A stretch of 64,000 nt of DNA from Zasmidium citrigriseum. Its lineage: Eukaryota; Ascomycota; Dothideomycetes; Mycosphaerellales; Mycosphaerellaceae. Both the position numbers and the translations under genes were made by a program. Positions within the stretch are counted from its first letter, which is position 1. Every line of letters starts with the position of its first letter. Below are positions 1 through 9,287 of the stretch, in pieces. A model generated the notes under the pieces. The model had not been told where the DNA came from, did no database searches, and worked only from the letters and a program-made list of their open reading frames with translations. The DNA lies in assembly GCA_002786025.1 (NCBI GenBank), contig NHNW01000008.1, positions 372,001-436,000 on the forward strand, written 5' to 3'.

Positions 1-661
1 AGTCAACGATCTCGTAAGGACCCAGCGCGCAGCTATGCGACTATGCGACAAGACTGACAATATCACAGGCATGGTGGTTCTTCACCAAACTCCCCAACAA
101 GCAAGCCGCGCAATCGAAAGAAACCGTCGAGCTTCGAAATGAGGTCATCCGGCTCCAGCGCGAGATGATAGGCGTCTCCGCGCAAGACAACTTCGCGAAA
201 TGGGCAAGATTGAGGAGAGAGCACGACAAGGCGAAGGAGAAGTACGAGAAGCAAGGTATGCGCAAACAGCACCCCAGAGCGCAATTTCACGGCTAATAAT
301 CTGGACAGCCAAGGACCAACAATCCTTCCGTGCCTCCTTCGACAGCATCGTCTCGAAACTCCGCTGGCTCGGCACTCAAGGCGTCAACTTCGTCCTCAAC
401 ACCTGGTACGCAAAGCAGCCCATGTTCTGGCTGCCGCAGGGCTGGGTCCCTTACCAAGCCGAATGGATTCTCTCGCTCCCCCGCGCCCCGCTCGGCAGCA
501 TTTCCGTCAATGTCTGGGCGATCGCATGCGGCAGTGTCATAGGAATGATCTCTGAAGGCATCATCGCGCTATGGACGTTGAGTCACGGATCGGTCAAGAT
601 GGGCCACAAGGGCGAGAAGCTGAAGATGGAGCAGGCTATGGCTGGGAAGAAGGAGCTATGA
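1..661 (+). CDS. GET1: GET complex subunit GET1 (5' end outside window)
   Basis: GET1/WRB is an ER membrane protein that, with GET2, receives tail-anchored proteins from the GET3 ATPase. Three exons are visible: before 14, 69-255 and 309-661, with introns 14-68 and 256-308. The frame reads VNDLAWWFFTKLPN across the first junction, the conserved end of the first membrane segment. A charged coiled-coil stretch follows (about 45 residues rich in K, E and R), which in the family binds GET3. Two C-terminal hydrophobic segments come next, around FVLNTWYAKQPMFWLPQGW and WAIACGSVIGMISEGIIAL. The protein ends in a short lysine-rich tail and TGA at 659-661. The start codon and first membrane helix lie upstream of the window. 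Identification rests on motif order and is fairly secure. Confidence 0.85.
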
Positions 662-1273
662 TCTGATTGTACAAACAACAAAAGCGTGGCGTATGGTGTC
701 TGTTGCGTGCCTTCTCTTCAAATCGACAGGGATCAGACCTCTAGTGGTCGATTGAGCGCCTACAACTGCATGCCACGGCCGGCTCCGAGGATCAGACACG
801 GCCAGTTTTAACATGTACGAAGTTCAGATGAATGAGTGGACATGGCTTCGAATGAGCTTGGGCTTTCAGCATGGTGTTGGTGGCATGTGCTTTGGGTTGA
901 TACTCCATATCCGAAATGTAAGAACAGTAGCGTACATGAATGCCTCCTGACTGATTCCACTCTCCTTTTCCCTTTTAGGCGCATTGCCATGTCGGGTCAT
1001 TCTTTGTGTATCGCAAAGTCGACATAGTCTGCAGCAATTGCGGCTCCTGATGACCACTTCAGCTCTCATGGATGTTTTTGGCGAAGCAGCGCCTGCTGCT
1101 ATCCTCTGCGGACCATATCCCCAGCGCACCTGTATCATCTTAAGGTCTTGGTGTTGGTGCTTCGCTCCTTTCTGTCAGCTTGGTGCGCACCCTGTCTCCT
1201 CCACCTCAGTCTCCACAGCCCTTAGATGGACACAGCGCCGGTCACAGCACGGCAGTGTCCCTCGATTGCTGAC
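662..1273. other. intergenic, no gene seen
   Basis: Only short overlapping frames without family motifs or splice signals. It is the 3' flank of both GET1 and the first array gene, which converge here. Confidence 0.6.
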
Positions 1274-1843
1274 TCAGTATTCCAAGATGAATTGATACAG
1301 CTGGTCCATAATAGACGGAAACACCGTCCGACTCTCGAAATCCAAAGCCTCGCTCTTTTCCCCTTCGTCATACTGACACACCTGGAACTCGCAAACGCAG
1401 GCCAACCATTCGACGACCGGGTAGTAGATTCCTGCGGGGCTGGTGTCTTTCCAGCAGCCTCGTGGATCTAGGAGCTCCAATTTGGTCTTGCCCGGGCGCC
1501 CCCACTCCTGGTACGACATGCTCAGGCGCTGGATGTGGTCGATGTCGGTCTTTTTGATGTGGGAGGTGTACTGGCGAAGCATGGGACGCAGTGACTCAGC
1601 AGCGTAGTCGCGGGCGATGTGGAACTTGGTGGTGCGCCAGTAGGAGCGGTAGGCGGCCTTGTAGAGCTGACCCGCCTCCTTGTAGATCTGGCGGCAGGAG
1701 AGGATCAGGCCCTTGGAAGGCGGCGCCGCCTCGCGAAGCTCGACCTCCTCGTTCTCGTCGGACTCGGGGGCGAATACCATCTCGTAGATGGTGTTGCGCA
1801 TCTCGGCGGGGAGTTTGTCGAGGAAGAAGCACGCGTCAGACAT
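1274..1843 (-). CDS. 2EXR-type array protein A
   Basis: Uncharacterised 189-residue protein with a single coding exon. Residues 6-23 carry the family signature FFLDKLPAEMRNTIYEM. A LILSCRQIYKEAG helix follows, then a Y(K)..YRSYW..TKF segment, an I..ID.I..L strand region and a final I.DQLYQFIL helix. This is the layout of fungal 2EXR/F-box-like proteins; their biochemical role is unknown. It is the first of seven paralogues here. A probable 5'UTR intron (1845-1895, GTAATC to CAG) ends one base before the ATG at 1843. The shared promoter module lies 209-258 bases upstream. Confidence 0.82.
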   Translation of the reverse strand: MSDACFFLDKLPAEMRNTIYEMVFAPESDENEEVELREAAPPSKGLILSCRQIYKEAGQLYKAAYRSYWRTTKFHIARDYAAESLRPMLRQYTSHIKKTDIDHIQRLSMSYQEWGRPGKTKLELLDPRGCWKDTSPAGIYYPVVEWLACVCEFQVCQYDEGEKSEALDFESRTVFPSIMDQLYQFILEY

Positions 1844-2051
1844 CCTGGTATGTGTTAGCTGGTTTTGAGAAGGACGATCGAGGCTATAGGATTACCTGGT
1901 GGAGATTGTGGTAGGCGGTTACGGTGGTTGGAGGAGTTCGTGGATGAAGATGGGGAGGATGATGGTGGCGGGCGGACAGTGTGTCTCGAGTTATAAGTTC
2001 GCAGGATGTGTCGGGTGCTGAAGGCGAGTGACAAGACGGCGCGGGGTTGGC

Positions 2052-2101
2052 AGTCACATGCTTAAAGCGGGAACATTCACTCGACTTAGCAGCTGACGTC
2101 A
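2052..2101 (-). promoter_or_regulatory. shared three-part promoter module, copy 1
   Basis: Plus-strand order: AGTCACATGC (2052-2061), AACATTCACTCGA (2072-2084), TGACGTCA (2094-2101). TGACGTCA is a perfect CRE/ATF half-site palindrome. It lies 209-258 bases upstream of array gene A. The same three elements recur at near-fixed spacing before genes B, E and F/G. Confidence 0.7.
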
Positions 2102-2349
2102 TAAAGCTGAAATTTTGGATGAAGTTTGGAATGCGCCGAGTTCAATTTCCAGTTGGTACTAACAAGTGCCCATCGAAGCCCTCCGCAGTCGACTCGATGC
2201 TCTGCCTCAATGTGGCGGAAAAGCATCCTGGAGCCTAGTGGCCGAGAGCTTCACGGTAGGCACTATCAACCATGCAAAGTCGCAATCTCGTGTACCCAAT
2301 CCTCCCGTTCTTTATCAGATTCTCCTCTCCACTCAGTGTCAAAGCTCGT

Positions 2350-2922
2350 TCAGCGATCCACAAGCCACTTCAGCTGCTCAAAAACCGTCGGAAAAGCCTT
2401 TCCCTCCTCAGACACGTACGGAGCCACAGCCGCCTCAGCAGGAACCAGACCGGTCATCTTGACCCCAGCTTCCTGCGATTTCTTGAGGGCGAAGTACTCG
2501 GGCAACAGGCCGCTTGCACTCAGCTTCCACGCACCTCGCTTGTCCCGGAGCTCGAAGATCCAGCTGTGCTTCATGCCGAAACCGGTGATGGTAGCGGTGA
2601 TGGTGACGTTGTTGATAAGTTCGAGGTCGTTGCGATTCATGTTAGCGATGTGGTATGCGAGGCGGCGGGTGAAGTGGCCTGTCGATTCGCGCTCGATGAG
2701 GATGTGAAACTTAGTGTTTGACCAGTAGTCGACATGAGCGGCCTTGTAGAGTTCGACCGCCTCGGTGTAGACTTGCTTGCATGTCATCGCGAGTGAGGGA
2801 GTCGGCGGCTTGGCTTCTGAGAGCTCGACTTGACCTTCGTCGTCGGAAGTAAACGCCAGCTCGTAGATGTTGTTTCGCAACTCAGCGGGTAGCTTTTCGA
2901 GGAGGAAGCAGGGTGCAGCCAT
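2350..2922 (-). CDS. 2EXR-type array protein B
   Basis: Single-exon, 190-residue paralogue of A. It has FLLEKLPAELRNNIYELAF near the start, then MTCKQVYTEAVELYKAA, DYWSNTKFHI and a C-terminal FPTVFEQLKWLV helix. Its function is unknown. The ATG at 2922 fits the position of the signature. A probable 5'UTR intron (2924-2974, GTGAGC to TAG) ends immediately before it, as in gene A. Promoter module copy 2 lies 193-245 bases upstream. It is the member closest to a family consensus. Confidence 0.83.
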   Translation of the reverse strand: MAAPCFLLEKLPAELRNNIYELAFTSDDEGQVELSEAKPPTPSLAMTCKQVYTEAVELYKAAHVDYWSNTKFHILIERESTGHFTRRLAYHIANMNRNDLELINNVTITATITGFGMKHSWIFELRDKRGAWKLSASGLLPEYFALKKSQEAGVKMTGLVPAEAAVAPYVSEEGKAFPTVFEQLKWLVDR

Positions 2923-3114
2923 TCTATTCAGGGTCAGCTGCTATTGTGAGGAATGGTCAAGGCGATGAGCTCACTTCGAGGGTGCGGTTGGTGTGATAGG
3001 TATATGTTGTGCGACGATAGTGGTGTTCGAGAGGAATGTTGTGTGTCGCAAAGTGTGCGCGGGCTTAGTGAAGTGCAGTTCGCGGGTCGAAAAGACGGAA
3101 GGAGCGGGGCTAAT

Positions 3115-3167
3115 AGTCACATGCTCGAGGCCCGCTAAACATTCACTCAAGGCGGCAGCTGACGTCA
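3115..3167 (-). promoter_or_regulatory. shared three-part promoter module, copy 2
   Basis: AGTCACATGC (3115-3124), AACATTCACTCAA (3138-3150), TGACGTCA (3160-3167), upstream of array gene B. TTCACT to TGACGTCA start distance is 18, identical to copy 1. Confidence 0.7.
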
Positions 3168-3323
3168 TAACCATCGCAATTTGTCGCTGTTAAATGCATT
3201 CCACGAAAATGAGATCGTGGGACTAGACAAGCCAAAAGCTTCTCATTTCGCTAACACCTTTCGCGCAAGCCGTCTCTCGCACCGAGTCGCACGCCACAAA
3301 CCCTCCACCCAATCCACCAATCT

Positions 3324-3944
3324 TCACCGAATCTGAGGCTGTAGAACCCACTCCAGCTGCTCAATCATTGAAGGAAACCCCTTCGAAGCCTCCAGCTCCG
3401 TCGATCTGACCTCCTCAAGTGCCTCCAGATCAAAGCGACGAGCATTCCGAAGCCTAGCCTCGGGTGTCTTCTGCAGCCAAATGCATTGCGTCTCCGGCCA
3501 TCTGCTAACCTTCACCTCCCACGCGCCTCGTGTGTCCAACAGCCTGAATGTCTGGAACTCGCGGTCGCGGGGATGCTGGAACATGGCCGTTACAGTCTCG
3601 AAAGTAACTGTGACGCTCATCTTAGTGATGAGGTTGACACGTGCGTGCTTGAGAGATTTGATGTGGTATGCGAGGGGTTGGAAAGGTATGTTGTCCAACG
3701 TGCGGAAGGTCTGGATGTGGAAGGATTCAGTAGACCAGTAGTCGATGACGGCTTGCTTGTGGATCTCGAGGCCCTCTCGGTATGCCTGGCGACAGGTGAG
3801 GAGCAGGGCATGGCTTGGAATCTTCGCTTTGGATAGTTCGATCGGGTGCTTCGTGCTCTTTGCGTCGGACTCGAAGGCCAGCTCGTAGACTGCATTCCGC
3901 AATTCAGCGGGTAGCTTCTCGAAGAAGAGGCAGGTTTGAGCCAT
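3324..3944 (-). CDS. 2EXR-type array protein C
   Basis: Single-exon, 206-residue paralogue. It has LFFEKLPAELRNAVYELAF, then LLLTCRQAYREGLEIHKQA, DYWSTESFHI and a C-terminal FPSMIEQLEWVL helix, followed by a short extension. The middle of the protein (about residues 130-175) has diverged most. The ATG at 3944 is preceded by a probable 5'UTR intron (3946-3993, GTAAGT to CTACAG). Its promoter has only a TCGCATGTGATTCACT stretch near 4221-4236 and no CRE, so the module is partly lost. Function unknown. Confidence 0.82.
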   Translation of the reverse strand: MAQTCLFFEKLPAELRNAVYELAFESDAKSTKHPIELSKAKIPSHALLLTCRQAYREGLEIHKQAVIDYWSTESFHIQTFRTLDNIPFQPLAYHIKSLKHARVNLITKMSVTVTFETVTAMFQHPRDREFQTFRLLDTRGAWEVKVSRWPETQCIWLQKTPEARLRNARRFDLEALEEVRSTELEASKGFPSMIEQLEWVLQPQIR

Positions 3945-4508
3945 GCTGTAGATTGTCAGCTTTTGCAGATTCGAGAGCAGGTGTCGGACTTACATAGACG
4001 TTGAAGTTCTCGCTGTTCTTGGTAGATGAGTCTCGAGTGCCTTGAGCCAAGGCGAAGTAGGGGGAAAGCGGTACTGTCGAGTATTTTGGGTGGAACAGCG
4101 TCGAATGTCTCGAACCAGGGTGGTGCGGCGAGAGAGAAATGGAGGCGGCAGGTTGGCTTCTTGGGCGTCGCAAAAGCCGCGTAACTAGGGGAGTCTGGTG
4201 AATCTAGCAATAATCAGCTGTCGCATGTGATTCACTTAAGATTCACCCCAAGGTCTAGAGATTCTTGATTCCATGTCATAGCCTCTTCCTGTCGCAAGTT
4301 GCAGTTGTATTCATGTGTATATCAAATTAAAGTCAACGCCTCATGAGTATGAAAGTGGCCTGATGCTCGTGGTAGAAAAGTGCAAAAGGGTAAAGCCCGT
4401 AGTCTTCAGGGGCTGCTGTCGCTGGTGTTGTTGGGAAATATGCGCCCGTGCAGGTTGTGATGATCGCATGCCGAGGGTACGCTCTATGTGGGAGTAAGAG
4501 AAGGCTTC

Positions 4509-5345
4509 TCACATTTCGAGCAGAATGTACTCCAGCTGCTCAGCCAAAGTTGGCTCCGAGATGTATCTGTTGCGACGCTTGAAGAGGGCCGCTTGCATTT
4601 TGTTCCAGCTAGGAGTGATCCAGCCCAGCTTGTTCATCTTGGGCAAACCGCCAGTCGGAACGACCAGGTAGTGGGTCTCCATCTTGACGGTGTGACGAAT
4701 GCAAGCCATCCAGATACCATAATGCGGGCTGTGTAGCTTGAAGGCATGGACGTTGGGGCCCTTGAACTTCTTGATGAACAAGTGCTCGATCTTCTTGATG
4801 TCGTCGATGTCGAATTTGCCAATGTAGGTTTCGAGAGTGCGAGGGCTGGAGACGTCGGAGTTGTCGATGAGGTCGGCGGAAATTTGGAAGCTATTCTTGG
4901 TCCAGTCTAAGATGGAGAGAGTCAGAAAGCTGAGATTACTGAAGAGCGCTGACGGTACTCACACTCGCGGGAGGCTTTTCTGTACATGTTGTAGGTCTCG
5001 TTGTACGCGCGGCGGCAGGTCAGGACTATGGCGTAGTTCGGCGGATCTGCCTTGCGGAGCTCGATGGCTTCATCCATCTCGGACCAGTCGACGGCATCTG
5101 CTGACTCGATGACGACGACATCGTCAGGAATCGGCTCATTCGTAACGGCAGTTTTCGGGTCGCTCGCGAAGGCAAGTTCGTATATACGGTTTCGCAGTTC
5201 GGCGGGTAGCTTGCTGAAGAAGGGGCAGGGTTGGGCCGCAGCTCTCCTGTGCGATGTCAGCTACTGTCCAAGACCACGCGCAATGGCTTCCCAACCGTCC
5301 TTCTGGTATACTTAGTTTCAGCTTTGAAAAGTCAAGCCAATACAT
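4509..5345 (-). CDS. 2EXR-type array protein D (start uncertain)
   Basis: Divergent paralogue and the only member with a coding intron (4907-4962, GTGAGT to TTAG). The exons join TCRRAYNETYNMYRKAS to EYWTKNSFQIS, matching the conserved YW..TKF block, and the protein ends EQLEYILLEM. An acidic insert of about 25 residues follows the signature FFSKLPAELRNRIYEL. Where the other members have ATG just after the 5'UTR intron, D has GCG in frame, so the ancestral start is lost. An ATG at 5345 in the leader exon can be joined in frame if the intron 5242-5311 uses a shifted acceptor (GAGAG). The model given assumes this. Otherwise the gene is non-functional. Confidence 0.6.
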
Positions 5346-5966
5346 GATAGCTAAGGAGTAGCGTGTGCCGGTAGAAGGTGTGTATCAGAGTCGGTGAATT
5401 GGATAAAGTTGGAGTGGATTGTAGAAGAGAAGAACTCAAGATAAAGAAGAGGCTTGTTTTATGCGCCAGCAGAACACAAGCAAAGGGGTCAATGCACTCT
5501 TTGACCTTCAGATGCTAGGCATTTGATTGCTGTTTCCGCTTCAAATGGGATCAAATGCTAGTGCAAGCAATCACATGCGTAGCTCTTAGAGGATTCGATC
5601 ATGTGCTCGAGGGATTGGCTTGCAGGTGCAAAGTTGAGACATGAGCCAGCTAATATGGCGGATCTCTTTCCCTCTGAGGAGATATTGATCGCCTTTAGCA
5701 TGTTCGGATGCCTGGTCTTCCGTGTAACATATGGAGTGGAGCTCGACGACAAAGTGGGAACTCACAGGAATGAAATTCTGAATTGCTTCGTATCCCATAG
5801 AACAGGCATTCGAGCCTCCTTCTCTCCTCCTATCCTAGGAAGCCACTTGTCCAGGTCCTTCATCATCGGCCTCGGACTTATCAAAAAGACGGAGCAATCG
5901 CCTCGGGTTTCAATCAGCCCTTGATTTCACACTCCTTGTCCGGCAAAACGCCCACGCACCGTCATC
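5346..5966. other. intergenic, promoter side of gene D
   Basis: No gene recognised. AATCACATGC at 5569-5578 matches the first element of the array promoter module, about 224 bases before the D leader ATG. The CRE and the TTCACT element are absent. Confidence 0.5.
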
Positions 5967-6575
5967 TTAGGAAGTCAGGAGATTTTCGAGCTGAACCCAC
6001 ATTGGGGGAGGGCTTGTCATCTTCGCAAGTCCGATTGCCATGTCTACTTCGGCATAGGCCCGAGTCCTCCTCAACTGAAGATATCGGCCTTCCTTGCGTC
6101 CTGCCCACACGTAGTATGACTCAGACGGTGCCACTTCTGGAAAAGTGACCTTCCACAAGCCATTTCGGTGAAGAAGCTCATAGAGTCTGGGAGCGATGTG
6201 CCAGGGAAGAGCGACGAAGGATGCGGAAATCGTTAACCGGGAGATGTGCTCGACGCCGTCGGGGTTGGTTGTTGCGATTGGAAGCCCCGTCGCAAGTGAG
6301 AGCCTCGTGGAAAGCAGTGTGAATTGCGAGATAATGTAGCTTGTGAAGTCGAGATGGAAATTGCCATCACACCAGTAGCTGCGATATGCCGGTCGATAGT
6401 ACTCGCGTGCTTCTTGATACGCCTTGTGACAAGTCAAGAGAAGGGCTTTGCTCGGTGGTGTCGCGTTTTGGAGCTTGATCTGCTCATCGATGCCGTTGGT
6501 CGTGAATGAGAGCTCGTAGATCTCGTTGCGCAGCTCGGCGGGTAGCTTGTCGAAGAGGAGGCACTTCTCCACCAT
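5967..6575 (-). CDS. 2EXR-type array protein E
   Basis: 202-residue paralogue starting at the ATG at 6575, which places LLFDKLPAELRNEIYELSF at residues 6-24 as in the other members. It has LLLTCHKAYQEAREYYRPA and SYWCDGNFHL, and a weak C-terminal VQLENLL helix. The frame stays open upstream of 6575 but crosses a probable 5'UTR intron (6583-6631, GTGAGT to GAAAG), so the longer reading is not used. Promoter module copy 3 lies 190-241 bases upstream. Function unknown. Confidence 0.8.
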   Translation of the reverse strand: MVEKCLLFDKLPAELRNEIYELSFTTNGIDEQIKLQNATPPSKALLLTCHKAYQEAREYYRPAYRSYWCDGNFHLDFTSYIISQFTLLSTRLSLATGLPIATTNPDGVEHISRLTISASFVALPWHIAPRLYELLHRNGLWKVTFPEVAPSESYYVWAGRKEGRYLQLRRTRAYAEVDMAIGLAKMTSPPPMWVQLENLLTS

Positions 6576-6764
6576 GGTGAAGCTTTCGCATGTCAGTGAT
6601 CGGGCATTTGGTTGCTCAGTGATGTACTCACCGCCCGAGATAGCTGGACCTGAAGTTGCTGTGGCGAGACCCCAATGTTGAGTGTTGCTGAGAGGAAGGA
6701 GGAAGATGAAGATGAAGTGGGGCTTGAAGCTGAGTGGAGTTGCGGAAGGCGCGGCAGTCTTGGC

Positions 6765-6816
6765 AGTCACATGCCGCTGTTTGCATCGGCTTTCACTTCG
6801 TAATATTTTGACGTCA
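6765..6816 (-). promoter_or_regulatory. shared three-part promoter module, copy 3
   Basis: AGTCACATGC (6765-6774), TTCACT (6792-6797), TGACGTCA (6809-6816), upstream of array gene E. The central element is less conserved than in copies 1 and 2, but spacing is kept (17 bases from TTCACT to the CRE). Confidence 0.65.
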
Positions 6817-7077
6817 TGCGCAATTCGAAATTTGGAAAGCAAGTCGGTGTTCTCATCAGACGTGTGAGTGTTGCATTTGACAGGTGCTCACAATTACAAA
6901 TCCATGAAAGGTCTGAACGAAACACATTCTACATTCTATGTATCCAGCGACCCACATGAAGGCAAACTATCATCCAATGTCACATGTCAAGACCTAGCGC
7001 ATCCACTTCCATGATCAGCAAATCGCCTTAAAGCCCCAACCACAGCGTTCCTCGTCACCCTCCATTTCATTTCTGGA

Positions 7078-7737
7078 TCACCTAAACTTAGAGTTGAGGA
7101 TGAAGCGAAGATGATTGACGACAGAGATCGCCGGCGCATTCTGGATCTTGGCATCGCACGCATCCTTGGCTCTGAACATTATGGTCTCCCAAACGTCGCC
7201 GTCAGGTTCCCACTTGATACTGGTGCCGCGGCGGCCGGGAATGGGGATGCCCGCGGATGGAATGCCACCGAAACCAATTCCATTGACGTACCTCCTCATG
7301 GCACGATACTCCTCGGTGGCCTGGTATGTCTGACGTTGCAAAGTCGTCACTTTCCACATCCCACGCTTGTCCATTAGCTCGACAGTGATGATGCGAGTGT
7401 CGATGCTGATGTTGATAGAGAGCTGGGAGATGTGCTCGATGTCGATGGCTTTGGCAGGTATTTGGGCAAGGAGCGAGGCGCTGTCAGGGAATTGGCCGAG
7501 CTGACTCTTACCACGACCCATCCAGAACTTGCCATACTTCCAGTAGTCTTGGTACGCCTTTTTGTAGACGCCTTTGGCCTCACTATGGACCTGGCGGCAG
7601 GTGAGGATCAGGGCTTTGTTTGGGGGTGATGCACTCGGCAAGTAGACGTCGCTCGAGTCGGACTCGAATGTCAGCTTGTAGATCTCGTTCCTCATCTCGG
7701 CGGGCATCTTCTCGAGGAAGAAGCACGGTCCAGACAT
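7078..7737 (-). CDS. 2EXR-type array protein F
   Basis: Single-exon, 219-residue paralogue. It has FFLEKMPAEMRNEIYKLTF, LILTCRQVHSEAKGVYKKA and DYWKYGKFWMG, and a C-terminal VNHLRFIL helix. A glycine/proline-rich insert lies at about residues 150-170, unlike the other members. The ATG at 7737 is placed as in A-C. It is divergent from gene G and shares a 529-base promoter region that contains module copy 4. Function unknown. Confidence 0.8.
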   Translation of the reverse strand: MSGPCFFLEKMPAEMRNEIYKLTFESDSSDVYLPSASPPNKALILTCRQVHSEAKGVYKKAYQDYWKYGKFWMGRGKSQLGQFPDSASLLAQIPAKAIDIEHISQLSINISIDTRIITVELMDKRGMWKVTTLQRQTYQATEEYRAMRRYVNGIGFGGIPSAGIPIPGRRGTSIKWEPDGDVWETIMFRAKDACDAKIQNAPAISVVNHLRFILNSKFR

Positions 7738-7966
7738 CTTGGAAACTGGAGGATGGATGGTGGGGTATTACTGTTGCTGTTAGGTTCGTCGGCGGTTTGG
7801 ATCAGGCTGGATGTGTCTTGGTCTTGGGCAACGAAGCAGATAGTAGTAGTGCAGGTGGCGGTGTTTCTGATGAAGGTTGTGAAGGAACGTCTTGACGAGT
7901 AATTTGACTGTAAATATTGTTGTGAAGATAAAGTGTCGTACGTCGGTGTCGTCCGTTGTTATCGCA

Positions 7967-8016
7967 AGTCACAACCCAACTTTAGAACATTCACTCGACA
8001 AGTGAATATGACGTCA
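7967..8016. promoter_or_regulatory. shared promoter module, copy 4, in a divergent promoter
   Basis: AGTCACA (7967-7973), AACATTCACTCGA (7986-7998), TGACGTCA (8009-8016). TTCACT at 7990 pairs with AGTGAA ending at 8006, forming an inverted repeat not seen in the other copies. The module is 230-279 bases from gene F and 251-300 bases from gene G, so it may serve both. Confidence 0.65.
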
Positions 8017-8266
8017 TTATTCACCGGCCTCCCAATTGCGACTTGTCGCAGTCGAGTTCAGTAACTCACGCTTCAAGCCCTGCGTACAACTCCTGACACT
8101 AAATAATCCAAATCCACTTGACATTCATTCTCATTCCACTCCATCCGTGCGACTCCACTTTCAGTCTCTTCGCTATCAAGTTGCAGGCGAGTTGTTGAGA
8201 ATCATAGCAAAGGCAACACCGCCCCAACCTTACCTGATCGTCTGGATCTGACGCAGGACAGCCAAC

Positions 8267-8920
8267 ATGGCAACCAACAACGCATCGACCTCGAGTAAAG
8301 ACTCAATTCCTCCGGCGCAAAATGCGTTCTTCGACAAGCTCCCTGCAGAGCTTCGCAACACTATCTATGAGCTTTCTTTCACCAACGACAACATCGACTC
8401 CGAAGTTGACCTCGCACAGACAACTCCGCCATCGAAGGCTCTTCTTCTCACCTGCCGTCAAGCATACAACGAGGCCAAGGAGATGTACAAGCAAGCCTAT
8501 CGCAACTACTGGAGCACTACGAAGTTCGTCTGCAACCAGACAATGGACACCAATGCACACACGGCCAGAGCACACTACTTGCAGAGCTTGCGAGACGAAG
8601 ACATCGAGCATATCGATCACATGCGCATGAAGTCTTTTGACAATGGGACTTTCTGTGCAGAAGGAACGCTCCTTGATCCCCGTGGCATCTGGCAGTACAC
8701 TATATGTTCGACGGAGAAGACAGACATCATCGTAGATCTTCCTAGCGGAACTATGGCAAAGCTATGCGGAACTGCGAGGATGGAGAAGGCGGCTATCGAG
8801 GAAGCGGTCAAGGTCGCAATGAATGAGGCGGCGGAGATGTTGTCTACCTCTGCAGTCCTTTGCACGCGGAATGAGATCTTCGAGCTCGCACTGGCTGGCA
8901 ATGCTATTCAGGACGCTTAG
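8267..8920 (+). CDS. 2EXR-type array protein G
   Basis: 217-residue paralogue and the only array member on the plus strand. It has FFDKLPAELRNTIYELSF at residues 21-38 after a serine-rich N-terminal extension, then LLLTCRQAYNEAKEMYKQA and NYWSTTKFVC. The C-terminal third is different from the other members: alanine/glutamate-rich helices replace the QL..IL tail. The orientation and the divergent promoter suggest an inverted duplication relative to F. Function unknown. Confidence 0.8.
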   Translation: MATNNASTSSKDSIPPAQNAFFDKLPAELRNTIYELSFTNDNIDSEVDLAQTTPPSKALLLTCRQAYNEAKEMYKQAYRNYWSTTKFVCNQTMDTNAHTARAHYLQSLRDEDIEHIDHMRMKSFDNGTFCAEGTLLDPRGIWQYTICSTEKTDIIVDLPSGTMAKLCGTARMEKAAIEEAVKVAMNEAAEMLSTSAVLCTRNEIFELALAGNAIQDA

Positions 8921-9287
8921 TGCACCGAAAAGCAAACCGGAACGAATTTTGTTTCCATACCGTGGCAAAATCAGTCCGAGATCCTCCTCATGCGGTGCGA
9001 GACTCGAGAACATTTCCCCGCGGACTCCATGGAAAGGAAGGGTCGCGGTTTTCTGATGAATGGCAGCAGTCCCTCTTGGTCACATGGGAACCGTCATGTA
9101 GGCGGAGCTATTTTACCGGCGGTGCTGATCAGGGGCGAGGGGGCAAAACGTACGAATAGACTTTCATAGTCATTTAATCCTTCTCATGCTTTCGTTGACT
9201 ACCATTAGCTCGTTGATATCTTCCAATTGTTCACACCACGATCCGAAAACAGCTCCACTGCCAAGTATGCGCAAGAAGGCATCGCAA
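8921..9287. other. intergenic, end of the 2EXR array
   Basis: No gene recognised. It is the 3' flank of gene G and of the convergent MFS gene. Confidence 0.5.

Noticed and set aside
5601..5924. Frame between 2EXR genes D and E as an eighth array member
   Set aside because: Lacks the LPAELRN signature on either strand.
6576..6842. Longer N-terminus for array gene E
   Set aside because: The open frame runs through a probable 5'UTR intron and the promoter module; the signature position in paralogues places the start at 6575.
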